A DNA stretch of 64,000 nt, taken from positions 438,179-502,178 of the forward strand of contig FJOG01000023.1 in assembly GCA_900073065.1 (NCBI GenBank), given 5' to 3'. The translations under genes were made by a program, and so were the position numbers. Below, piece by piece: positions 43,089 through 53,215 of this stretch (positions are counted from its first letter, which is position 1; the number at the start of each line of letters is the position of its first letter). Source of the DNA: Phialocephala subalpina. Taxonomy: Eukaryota; Ascomycota; Leotiomycetes; Helotiales; Mollisiaceae. The notes beneath the pieces are model-generated. The model was not told where the DNA came from. It ran no database searches and worked only from the letters and a program-made list of their open reading frames with translations.

Positions 43089-45486
43089 ATGGTGTCCGCG
43101 ATACAGGAACAGCGTGACAGTGAGGACCTCAACCCCGATCTTTTGCAACATTGACTGATTGACTTGAAGTTATCCTGGATGCTATCAAAGCAATCACTCG
43201 AGGAGACGCACGTCTGCCCCCTTCCCCCCAACCCCTACTAACAGAATCCTCCAGTGGAAGGTGCTGGTCATCGATGAAACTGCGAAGAAGATAATAGACA
43301 ATGTCGTGAAGGAAGATGACATTCTCAATGAGAACATTGCGAGTACGTGGCGAGCCAGGGGTAATAGCACAGTGAGGGTAACATGTTCGCAGATATCGAG
43401 AGAATCGAGGAGAAGAGAGAGCTCAACCCCGACATGGACGCCATATACCTTCTATCTCCACAACCCCATATTGTCGACTGTCTCATGGCAGATTTCGAAC
43501 GCCGAAGATATCGAAGAGCGTTCTTGATATGGACAGCTCTTCTTGATCCTCAGATGCGCCGGCGCATTGATAGCTCGAGGCAGGCCCAAGAACAATTGGC
43601 AGGATTTGAGACACTTGCCATAGACTTCTTTCCGCGCGAGTCGCATTTAATTACCTTCAGAGATCCTTGGAGCTTCCCTATTCTATACCATCCAGCATGC
43701 AACAGCCTTGTCCGCGATCATATGCAGATTTTAGCACAAAAGGTATGCCTCCTCAAAGCGCTATTCTAGACAACTGCTGATCGTGTAGATTACCGGCATA
43801 TGTGTTTCTTTAGGAGAATATCCAAAAGTCCGATACTATAAGCCTCGGAACCCGTCACACGAAGCAGCAGTCCTCTGTTCACATTTGGCGAGGTTCGTGC
43901 AAGAAGAACTTGACGCATATGCAAGCTTCAACCAAGACTTTCCTCCACCTGCATCTCGACCACAAGGCGTTCTGGTTATAACGGACCGTGCCATGGATAT
44001 ATTTGCACCTCTACTACACGAGTTCACATATCAAGCAATGGCACATGATTTGCTACCGATCAAGGAAGGCGACAAGGTCTACTACAAAACAATCCTCAAT
44101 TCAGGATCCGCCGATCAAGAGGAGAAGGAGATGGAAATAGGAGAGAAGGACAAGATCTGGGTCGATAACAGACACAGGCATATGAAAGATACAATTGAGA
44201 AGTTGATGGGCGACTTCCAGAAATTTATCGACGAGAACCCACATTTCACCAATTCAGGAGATGCCACGAGTCTGAATGCTATCAAAGATATGTTAGCTGG
44301 ATTGCCACAGTTTCAAGAGCTGAAGGAGGCATATTCGTTACATCTTAGCATGGCACAGGAGTGCATGAACATTTTCCAATACCAGAAACTACCAGATATC
44401 GCTTCAGTCGAGCAATCTCTGGCAACAGGCTTAGACGAGGATTTCCGGAAACCCAAGAATCTTGCAGATCAAGTCGTTCGGCTTCTGGATGACGAAAATA
44501 TCGGGCCTTCCGATCGACTACGACTTATACTATTGTACATCATATGGCGTGATGGAGTGATTGGGGAAGACATACAACGCCTCCTGGCCCACGCATCGCT
44601 TCCACCACAAGACGGCGAGGTTATCACAAATCTTGGGCTGCTAGGTGCCCATCCTACAAAGGCGTTGAAGGAAGCTCGAACACCCGCACAACCCGTATTT
44701 GCTAAGAAAGCTGTCCCAACAGCTCAAAGCGAGGAGTATGCCCTTTCTCGCTACGAGCCAGCGGTAAAGTTGATGCTCGAAGAACTCACGAAAGGCACAC
44801 TCGACCAGATGACTTTCCCATACGTGAAACCACCGCTCGATAATTCTGACGAACTGGCTGCACAACAACAGACATCACTTCGAAGTGCGAAACCGACTTG
44901 GGCCAAGAACAGGATGTCCACAGTGGAAAGCCGGCAAAGGATCATTGTCTTCATGGCCGGTGGAGCGACATATTCAGAAGCCCGCGCCTGCTACGAGGTC
45001 TCCAAAACAAGCGGGAGGGATGTTTTCCTTGCCACGAGCCATATGTTCACCCCTGCTCTATTTGTAAGGCAAGTCGGAGATTTGAGTGTGGATCGAAGGA
45101 GACTGGACTTGCCAATGGACAGGCCAAAACCAAAAGCCCCAGCACATTTATTCAAGGCAAATGATCCTCCGCCTAAGCCATTGCCCACCGGACTTGGTCC
45201 CAGGCAGGGTATGGGATTGCCTGGCAGACCGGGTGGATTGCCAAAGAGTCCAGGAGCTCCTGCTCCACCACAGAAAAGCCCAGCTTACGACGTCCACGGC
45301 AATTCCTACGATAGACCGGCGCCACAACCACCAACAGCGGCGATGGCAGCAATGAGCATGAACAAGCCAATACCGTTGAATGGCACCAACGGAGACGGAT
45401 CTGATGGCAAGAAGAAGCTTGAGAAAAAGAGCAAGCATAAAGATGACAATGGTGAGAAGAAGAAGCGAGGCTTCTTTCATAGGTGA
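43089..45486 (+). CDS. SEC1: Sec1/Munc18 protein of exocytosis
   Basis: SM protein that binds assembled exocytic SNAREs at the plasma membrane. Spliced order: MVSAIQEQRD, IILDAIKAITRGD, WKVLVIDETAKKIIDNVVKE, then NIERIEEKRELNPDMDAIYL and onward. Introns lie at 43120-43169, 43208-43254, 43343-43392 and 43743-43788. The second has a GC donor (GAC then GCACGT), forced by the conserved GDWKVLVID joint. Family segments include RPQGVLVITDRAMDIFAPLL, HEFTYQAMAHDLLPI, LRLILLYIIWRDGVIGED and RQRIIVFMAGGATYSEARAC. The C-terminal 130 residues are Pro/Gly/Lys-rich, a fungal extension ending KKRGFFHR. Confidence 0.93.
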
Positions 45487-46272
45487 TGTTCATATGCATC
45501 TTCATTGTTTTTAGCATGCTTGAGATCATTTTGACGACCTCATTGAGGTCGAGGTAGATGCTTGGAGTCTGAGGGGCATACATGGTGCTACGTCTGGCCT
45601 AGGTTGCAAAAGGCAATGGCAGGACCGTGCAGATACCACGATGAAACGAAGCAATGTAGACTAATATCACACCAATATCCCTGTATCGCTCTTGCTGTGT
45701 CTTATCTTGTCGTTGGTTTGCGCTGCATCCCCGCGCTTTTGCTGCGTTGGTCATAGATACAATGCGTCTTCGATGTTGGCAACACTCGTCCTCCATGAAT
45801 TGTAAATCACTCTCCATCATGCCATGATCTAAATGTCGTTGCGCACTTCGTGTGATATTAATCTCAAATATGCTCCCTTTACGCTCAATCAATAACTTCC
45901 CCTCATCAACCGTCTTCGGGCGAAGCGAAGACCGTGATAAATAGGCACGAGCAAAAGTGCCTACCACGACACGGTGAAGGAAATCAGTTGACAGTTATAC
46001 TATGAAATATCAACGTCAACATCGAACCCAAAAGTCCAGAGCCACCTACCCAATACATCGGCGGGTCCAACTTCGGCTCGAGATGTTGCGCTACTGGGCT
46101 GTAAAGACTCAACTCCACCTCGCTTCCTAACTCCCATATAGATTTGAATAAGCAAATTCCCTCATCCCGACTGTGTGGAGCCCAGTCGGTCGCTGGTGGT
46201 CCATCTCGCCAATCTAAGGTGTAAGTTCTCCTCGTCTTCCTCCCCACAAAAACCATAACTAACATCAAAACA
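45487..46272. other. Gene-poor stretch with one possible minus-strand terminal exon
   Basis: A minus-strand frame (46221 down to 45984) reads like protein: DWRDGPPATDWAPHSRDEGI, SIWELGSEVELSLYSP, then a hydrophobic end MYWVGGSGLLGSMLTLIFHS. An intron-like unit (GTTAGT...CACCTTAG) sits at its upstream edge. No upstream exon joins it in frame, and a plus-strand intron can be drawn over the same bases, so the strand is not settled. Confidence 0.25.
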
Positions 46273-46461
46273 GTGCAGCACGGTGAACTCCAAGTTAAAA
46301 GCTACCGGGTAAAAATAGGTAACCAAACCTTGATACCTGCGGGAGAAATCGCGGTGATTGCTTTAATGTCCGTAGGGTTACGACCCGTCACCGCAACCTT
46401 ACTCCTAGGACTCGACGGCGTTTTAATCCTCACGGATGAAGAGCGAAAGCTAGCAATCTAA
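46273..46461 (+). CDS. Short ORF of unknown origin with hydrophobic core
   Basis: A 60-odd-residue open frame with no ATG start in the visible exon: VKSYRVKIGNQTLIPAGEIA, then VIALMSVGLRPVTATLLLGL and DGVLILTDEERKLAI. It follows a convincing plus-strand intron end (CATAACTAAC...AAAACAG at 46272) and is followed within 35 bp by a strong hairpin. No family was recognised. It may be a last exon or a fragment of foreign DNA. Confidence 0.25.
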   Translation: MQHGELQVKSYRVKIGNQTLIPAGEIAVIALMSVGLRPVTATLLLGLDGVLILTDEERKLAI

Positions 46462-46462
46462 A

Positions 46463-46524
46463 AAGCAAAACCTTGTACGACTAGGTCTTTGTTCTCCCGC
46501 ATCCGCGGGAGTTTGTTTTGCTTC
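46463..46524 (+). other. Strong stem-loop, shaped like an intrinsic terminator
   Basis: CTCCCGC (46494-46500) and GCGGGAG (46505-46511) form a perfect 7-bp GC-rich stem with loop ATCC, followed directly by TTTGTTTT. An outer pairing AGCAAAAC / GTTTTGCT (about 46463-46471 and 46514-46522) encloses it. Such a shape is ordinary in bacterial or phage DNA and unusual after a fungal ORF. Confidence 0.5.
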
Positions 46525-47164
46525 TTAATTCTGCTACTCTCTTGATTAAATTTTTGTTTTTGCCAACTTTTTTGGGAGCGCGAAGAGTCAACGCAAGCGA
46601 GTCAACCGAGGAAGAGCTATGGAGATCTTTTGCCGACACTTCTACGTGACTAATTTCAAGCGATCTATAAGGCATGGCACCTAACTTCTCTGCTGCAGCC
46701 GCATCTCAAGATTTGTTTAAAGACGCCTCGTAAGAGTACGCACATGTTCTTGATTTCTGGATTCTGAATACACGTCTGTGTTTCCGAGATTAAGCGAGCT
46801 TCCCCCTTTTCGTGGCTCATGAGCGGTGTCCATGTCGAGCTTACACCACCACCAATGGGTTACCTATGAGTGCAACGAGCTTTGGCTGGTTTCATGTCAG
46901 GAGGGAAGCACACCGAAAAAATGCGAGTGAGCGTTCAAATGGAAACCAGGACTGGTGCCAAGCCGTGAATATTCGAAAGTGACGGTAAAGACCTAATCAC
47001 CGAGCTTTCATTCATACCCGACTTTCCGGCCTTGACATAAATCCACAAAAAGGTCTCCTAATTTACATCGGTCTTAGCCCTCCTCATAACTACTTTACTC
47101 CCAACGAGCGACTGCAATCGAACGGGCAGGGAAGGCCGAGAGTGTTGGGAGGCAGGATAGATGC
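46525..47164. other. Intergenic, no gene seen
   Basis: A minus-strand ORF at 46481-46675 (MPYRSLEISHVEVSAKDLHS...) is uncharacterised. The remainder holds only short overlapping frames. Confidence 0.4.
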
Positions 47165-47257
47165 GCAATTTTAGCGGCAAGGCTACGGGATTTTAGAGGA
47201 AAGGTTACAAAGTGCATTCCCATCTTCTGACATCCGCAATTTTAGCAACAAGGCTAC
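47165..47257 (+). repeat. Three short direct repeats
   Basis: GCAATTTTAGCGGCAAGGCTAC (47165-47186), a diverged copy (about 47187-47208) and a near-identical copy (47236-47257) share AATTTTAG...AAGG.TAC. They lie just downstream of the decayed phosphatase gene. Confidence 0.7.
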
Positions 47258-47301
47258 ATTTCCCAAATATCCAGCTCGACATCTGCACCTCCTCCTACTC
47301 A

Positions 47302-48907
47302 TCACGCCTTTCCACCTGACGACAGACCACCTAACGCCATCCCACCATCCCCACCCCTCTCCCTCATAACCCTCAACCCCGCAATAAGTAACACCACGGC
47401 TTCAACCCCCAAAATCACAGCCAGCATAACCATAGCCCCAATCACACCTCCCGCAACCGGTCCGATACCACCCTTCCCGCTTCCTGTAGGCGTCAACGAT
47501 GATGAAGACGAAGGTGAAGTGGATGAGGAGGTTGTGCACGCTGTGCTACCGTTCCCACCAGTAGCACACCAAGCCGTCTGATTCCCGATCGCGAAAATTT
47601 GCATCTCGGATAGGAATGTCGGCCATGGAAGCCCGGGGGATGTTGTCCGAAAAAAGGGTAAGGGGTCAGTGGATTCTCGGCTGCTGAGCCGTTGGAGAAG
47701 AGGAAGCGAACTGAGATATCTGATGCTGCTGGATACGAACTGGGAGTGATTGTTGCGTTTGTGACGAGTTCAAAAGCCATGGAAGACGCGAAGGCGGTGA
47801 TTCTGGTGCAGTTTACGGACGCGGAAGGGGGGGCAGCGAGGCCGAAGAAGGAGAGGAAGGAGGCATATTCGCCGAATTGGATGGAGAGGAGGGGGTTGTT
47901 GGTGGCGGAGTTTAGAGTGGCGTTTAGTTGTTGGATTATTTGGGCGGCGAGGGTCATGCCTGAGATTGCTCGGACTGGAATGAATTAGCGGGGTGTTTTC
48001 TAAAAAGTTCAGAGCTGAAGCGTGTGATGCATGGCAAGGGAACACTAGAGTAAAAAAAGGAAGCGAGGTAAGGAAAAGGTTGGTTGCTTGGAGAACTGGC
48101 GTTGTAGGCTAGGTCGAATTCGTGGTGGTTGGCTAGAGTTGAAACTTGAGTTCACGACATCTGGTGTGAGGAGACTCGAGAATTGGATGGACGTGTTGTG
48201 GATTTGGAAGACTTGGATGAGGTCCCAGACTATTCATCGTGCTCGTCAGCATCCTACGAGCTCTGACATTCGATTTGATTTGAGAGTCTTACTAGCATAG
48301 GCATTCTTGAAAGTGTCGGTAGCAGCTGTGAATGTGTTGTTGATGACAGGAAGGATACTAATAAAAAGGTCCAGTTGAAGAAAACAAGGTCAAGTAGTCG
48401 GTGGAGAAGAAATAATTATTCGAGCTTTGAATTGCGTTCCGGCATCCACTGTTCCCTTCAAGCCAAGTCGAGTCTCTGGAGTTTTGCGATTGATGCCGCA
48501 CTTGCTAGGACACTCACGGGGATCAATTGATATCCATCAAATGGCGCCTCGATGCTTGAGCCATTGGCGAGAGACTGAGAGCCTAGAGTGGCTCCAACTG
48601 GTGGATAAAGTCCTTGAAGAAACCCAGTTGCTGAGTTCTGAAGGACCTGTCGATGGCTGTCTGAACTGAAAGTTGGAAGTTCTTGACGACTTGGGTGCTG
48701 ATGCCGTGGATTTGGGTGCTGCCATTGGCAAGAATGGTAAAACTCCCCAGATTGATAGATTTGCTGATAACCAAGCGGTGTCAATGTGGTAGGAGGGTAT
48801 GATTTGCTGGTTCTGTCGCTATGTCTGCGAAAGATATAGGCACCGAGTGTCTCGGCGGCTTAGATTTGAGGAAGAAGACCAGCGAGTAGCAAATTAGACA
48901 ATTGCAT
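47302..48907 (-). pseudogene. Histidine acid phosphatase with membrane tail, heavily decayed
   Basis: The order of family segments is complete. ATG at 48907 with a signal-like start (MQLSNLLLAGLLPQI), then AETLGAYIF and the active-site motif as RRHSDRTSK. Then come LTPLGYQQIYQSGEFY, GSTQIHGISTQVVKNFQLSV, VLQNSATGFLQGLYPPVGAT, NAIQSSNNYFFSTDY, SILPVINNTFTAATDTFKNA, ANHHEFDLAYNA, IRAISGMTLAAQIIQQLN and PWPTFLSEMQIFAI. A Ser-rich stalk and a membrane helix end the protein. Lesions: TAA at 48862-48860 in the signal peptide, RHG changed to RHS, and frame changes after GEFY, after TAID, after GPFY, after VVNSSFN and after PYPFFG. Introns with normal signals remain, one with a GC donor (47975-48087). 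Not functional as read. Confidence 0.85.
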
Positions 48908-50059
48908 GGTGAAGAAGTGTCAGCTGCAATGTTTTTTTGACCAGGTGTAATGGCGGAAGAAAGAGAAGAGGAATGAAAGGGGCGGCCAGGAGACATGATA
49001 AGGAAGCCGAAACTCTCCTTCAAGCTCACAGCAAGAACGTAATCGGCTGGTCCGTGGATTTGGGTGGCACGGCAGGGCTGCACCTATTCTGCGTTTGCTG
49101 CATGAACACGCTCGAAACCCGTCCAATGCTGCCTTGTGCTGGAAACAATCTCCGTGGAGTATCCAATAACCAAGTTCGCGATAATGCACCACCATCATCA
49201 GCTCGAATCTTGATCTTCGAATGAAGGAAGAAGTATAGAGGTCCCCGGGATGTCTCAATGTGATGGTCCCCGGCCTCGAACAGGAATCAGGATGAGCTTC
49301 AGAAACCATTTGGCAATTGCAGAAACGAGTAAGATCTTCCATTGAGCTTCAATCAATCCAAAGCGATTGGCTTCCAGCGACATCTCGAGGTGCAAGCCCT
49401 CACTTTCTGTGTCAAAGTAAAGTGCGTGATAAAATAGGGCTAGACAATCTTGTTATTAGTGACATCTCAACCATCTGAGACAGGTGCGCCAAGAGCAAAG
49501 AAATCCCAGAAGACCAAATTGTCAGGGTTCTGGTGCATGACAACTTGAAGCCCGAATGGTTAATGTTGAAGGTCAGAAGACGAACACAAAAAAGGCGACC
49601 TATTCCTCCTATTCCTCCTTTTGCAAACTTTCTCTTCTTTTCAGAGGCCACAATATCTCTGAATAGCTTCAAGCCGATTTCGGATGCTGAAGTGATCCCG
49701 ACAACGTTGTCTCGGCAGAGTTGCCTTGTCGTCGTCGCTCTTCGCGCAATGTTTCCCCGCTCCCCACATTCACGAAGTGCGGGGTGAACACCGTCCCCTA
49801 AACAGGCAATTGATCTGACTTTGCTTTGCACGTCAACGGCTCTATGCTTCCTCGACGTATTGTTACATCAGAAACGGCGAATAATAGTCGGGAGAAGGAG
49901 GGCCGGCTATTAAATCAAGTAGGTAAATGACTTTCGTATTTGACTGACAGGTTCTACTTTCCTTGCTTCACTTGAACTTCTTCCATCTCATCCTTTCTCG
50001 ACCGTTTTCTCGTTGTTCGTTTTCCCTTGCACCCGAGTTGAAGAGATAGACAGTCAATC
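48908..50059. other. Intergenic, MFS promoter side
   Basis: Short ORFs on both strands overlap without family features (for example 49412-49831 minus). The last 150 bp before the MFS start are pyrimidine-rich, as in many fungal promoters. Confidence 0.5.
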
Positions 50060-52098
50060 ATGGGTATATTCTCCAAGAAATCAGCCTCCAGTGAGGCTCC
50101 AGACTCCATATCCCACTCTCCACCACCAGATATCGAAGCAAACGACAAGCCAGCAGCCATCCACGCCGAAACCCTCTCACAAACCACCACAACCCCGCAT
50201 TCGAAATGGCATCTCTCATCCAAAGACAGCGACGGCGACACAGCGCTTGCCTTGTTCTCGAATCCCGACGAGCTCCATGAACCCATCTCCCAAGCTGATG
50301 AACGAGCTCTGCAATGGAAGATTGATCTAATGATCTTGCCGTATCTGGCTGTTTGTTATGCTTTCTTCTATATCGATAAGACTACGTTGAGTTATGCGGC
50401 TATTTTTGGGATTAAGGATGATTTGAAGTTGAAGGGGACGGAGTATAGTTGGTTAAGCTCGATCTTCTATTTTGGGTTTTTGGCTTGGGCTTGTGAGTTC
50501 TCTCGAGGCAGTCTTGATGGGGGTGATACTGATGTGTGATTTCAGTTCCGACGAACTTCATGATGCAGAGGTTCCCTATCGGAAAGTATCTTGGGATCAA
50601 TATCTTCATGGTAAGCAATGACTTTCTTCACATCTATTGCTCTTTCGAGATGATGGCTTACTAATTCGTTCTAGTGGGGGGTCTTCTGTAAGTCTGCCTC
50701 TACAAATTCAGACCCGAATACGTACTGATCAAGTCTCATCCAGTGATGCTCCAAGCTTGTGCGAAAACTTTCACCCAACTAGCAGTCTTGCGTGCTTTCT
50801 CTGGTGCAGCAGAAGCATGCTCTGACCCATCCTTTATGCTCATCACATCGATGTGGTACACTCGAAGACAACAACCTCTTAGGATAGGTATCTGGTACAC
50901 GGCAAACGGACTTGGCATCTCATGCGGTGGCTTGCTGGGATATGGCATTGGGCACATCAAGGGTAGTCTTCCGAGTTGGAAGTATGAATTCTTGATCATT
51001 GGTGCGCTTTGCTCGATTTGGGGTGAGTGAAAACATCGTACATCCTTTAATGTCGAGCTTAATGTCGGGTCCCTCTGCCTCTTGATGATCGACCTCGTCT
51101 TGAACATTTGGAAGAAAGCAATGTTCCACCTGATGAGAATACTCGGCGCTGACTACAGCAGGAATCGTCCTCTTCTTCTTCCTCCCAGATTCACCTGTCA
51201 CAGCCAAATCCCTGACACCCAAACAAAGACGATGGGCGGTCGAACGCCTCCGCGAGAACCAGACTGGCGTTGAAAACAAACACTTGAAGAAATACCAAGT
51301 GCTCGAGGCCTTCAAAGACCCGAAGCTCTATCTCTTCTACGTCCTCGGTGTCGTGTACGTACATCTTCTTTCTTCTCTCCTTCCTTCCCCACCAAACCCT
51401 AGAAATAACGTACTGACTTGCATAGCGGCAACATCCCCAATGGTGGCATATCGAATTTCGGTACTCTAATTATCCAAGGTTTCGGATTTTCAACGCTTGT
51501 CACTACCTTAATGCAGGTACCATACGGAGTCTTGATCGCCATCAGTATCCTAACCTGCGTCTTCCTCAATGACCACGTTTCCCGACACGGATTGCAAACC
51601 CGGTGCTACTTCATAATCCTCTTTTTGCTCCCCAATATATCTGGTGCTTTTGGACTCGCGTTCCTGTCTCCGCATAATAAAGCAGGGAGGTTAATATGCT
51701 ACTACCTCACCGGCCCTTACAACGCAGCATTCGTCATGATTCTCTCGCTCCAAACCGCCAACACAGCCGGACATACCAAGAAAGTCGTAACGAACGCAGT
51801 CCTCTTCCTTGGATACTGTACTGGAAACATCGCTGGTCCTTTCTTCTACAAAACAGACCAAGCTCCGAGATATCAGTTGGGAATTTGGAGTATGATTGTG
51901 AGCCATTTGTTGGAAGTGGTTGTGATTTTGACACTAAGGTGGTTGTTGAGTAAGGAGAATAGGAAGAGGGATGGAGAACAGGGGATTGGGATTGATGAGG
52001 GGTGGGAGGCCAGGGAGTTGAGAGAGAGGGAGAGGGATCGGACGGCGTTCAGTGATATGACGGATAGGGAGAATTTGAATTTTAGGTATATTTATTGA
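50060..52098 (+). CDS. MFS transporter, Dal5/allantoate permease-like (anion:cation symporter family)
   Basis: A cytosolic acidic N-terminus of about 85 residues (MGIFSKKSASSEAPDS...) is followed by about 12 membrane helices in the order of the Dal5/ACS family. It starts with KIDLMILPYLAVCYAFFYID, the family's KTTLSYAAIFGIKDDL loop, and PTNFMMQRFPIGKYLGINIF after the first intron. Later segments are LRAFSGAAEACSDPSFMLIT and IPNGGISNFGTLIIQGFGFS. The C-terminus is charged (EARELRERERDRTAF). Four or five introns, including one of about 137 nt after SIWG (51024-51160). Family members import organic anions such as allantoate, nicotinate, pantothenate or small peptides. The substrate here cannot be read from sequence. 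Confidence 0.87.
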
Positions 52099-52705
52099 TT
52101 GTAGTGGGAACGGAGGAGGGTGCTTGGAAATGAGGGGCTAGGTTGATGGAAACTAAGAAGATGATATATGGGAAATATGCGAAGGATCGTGACTTCCTCA
52201 GACCCTCGTTCCCTTTCTCATCTGAACGCCAAGGTTCTCATAACTCACAAATATCCTCGAATGATTGTCGAATCATGGCCTTCAGTCGCCTAGGAGCCAC
52301 AGTATCCCGAGGAGCGAACATACGTGCTAGCTCTGCTCCGAAACTCCATCACCCACAGTTCGTCCTGAAGACTGCTTGCTTGCTTGTTATCGACCTCAAT
52401 GTCAACTGACTGCACATGAACCGGCTTTCAAAGTGTAACATGACGTCCAGTGTCTCAAACAAGTCTGGATGTTCATCGGGCTGTGGCCTCGAAAGCACAC
52501 CAGGACTGCAGTAATCGCATCGTAGGCAGGGACAGGTTATACTTGGCAGTACCTTCAAGCTGCCATCGATGGAAAAGCTCGAAGCAGAAGACCTAACAAC
52601 AGAAACTACGAAGCCATTTCAAAAGCTCCACAACAACTAGGTGATGATTACCCCATGCTCGCTAAATTCACTCCAAAGTCCCAGAAATCTCGGAACAATC
52701 AATAA
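52099..52705. other. Intergenic, no gene seen
   Basis: Downstream of the MFS stop. The ORF at 52143-52409 shows no recognisable domain. Confidence 0.4.
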
Positions 52706-53215
52706 GTCTTGCTGCACGTCTGATCGCAGATTTTAGAAATCTCAGCTTGGCAGGAGGTTGGGAGCATTTTAACGCCCTTGCTCTCCGCACACCACAACCA
52801 TGAAGGCAGTCTAATGCCCGAGCGAGGAGAAATTTTATGGGGGTCTTTAGATGCTGGCCCTGTAAGGGATTAATGATTGGAGTCTTTTTCGTTGAGATAT
52901 TGGCGAAAAAGTGTTGAGATCGAGTTGTTGAGTATGGTCAAGTATTTGAGATCGGAATCGAAGGTGAATGGGTGGTAAAGTGAGCTTCGGACGTACAAAG
53001 GGTTTGTTGCACGTCTAGGCGCAAGTTTTTGGGTCTCAGCTTGCAAGAGGTTAGAAAGCGGATGAGCGACCTCATCGCCACTACACTACAACTATAAAGC
53101 CAGACCACTGCCCTAGCGAGAGAAGGCTTCCTGATAGTCTTTAGAGGCCCAATCTGCGAGGAATAGATGATTGAAAATTTTGTTGTTGAGATATTGATGG
53201 ATTTGTGCTCGATCT
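52706..53215. repeat. Two diverged tandem copies, about 294 bp apart
   Basis: The blocks TGCACGTCT at 52714 and 53008, then ATCTCAGCTTG / TCTCAGCTTG, an ACAACxATxAAGxCAG block, CGAG.GAGA, and GTTGAGATATTG occur in the same order in both copies. Alignable identity is moderate. No conserved ORF runs through both. Confidence 0.6.
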
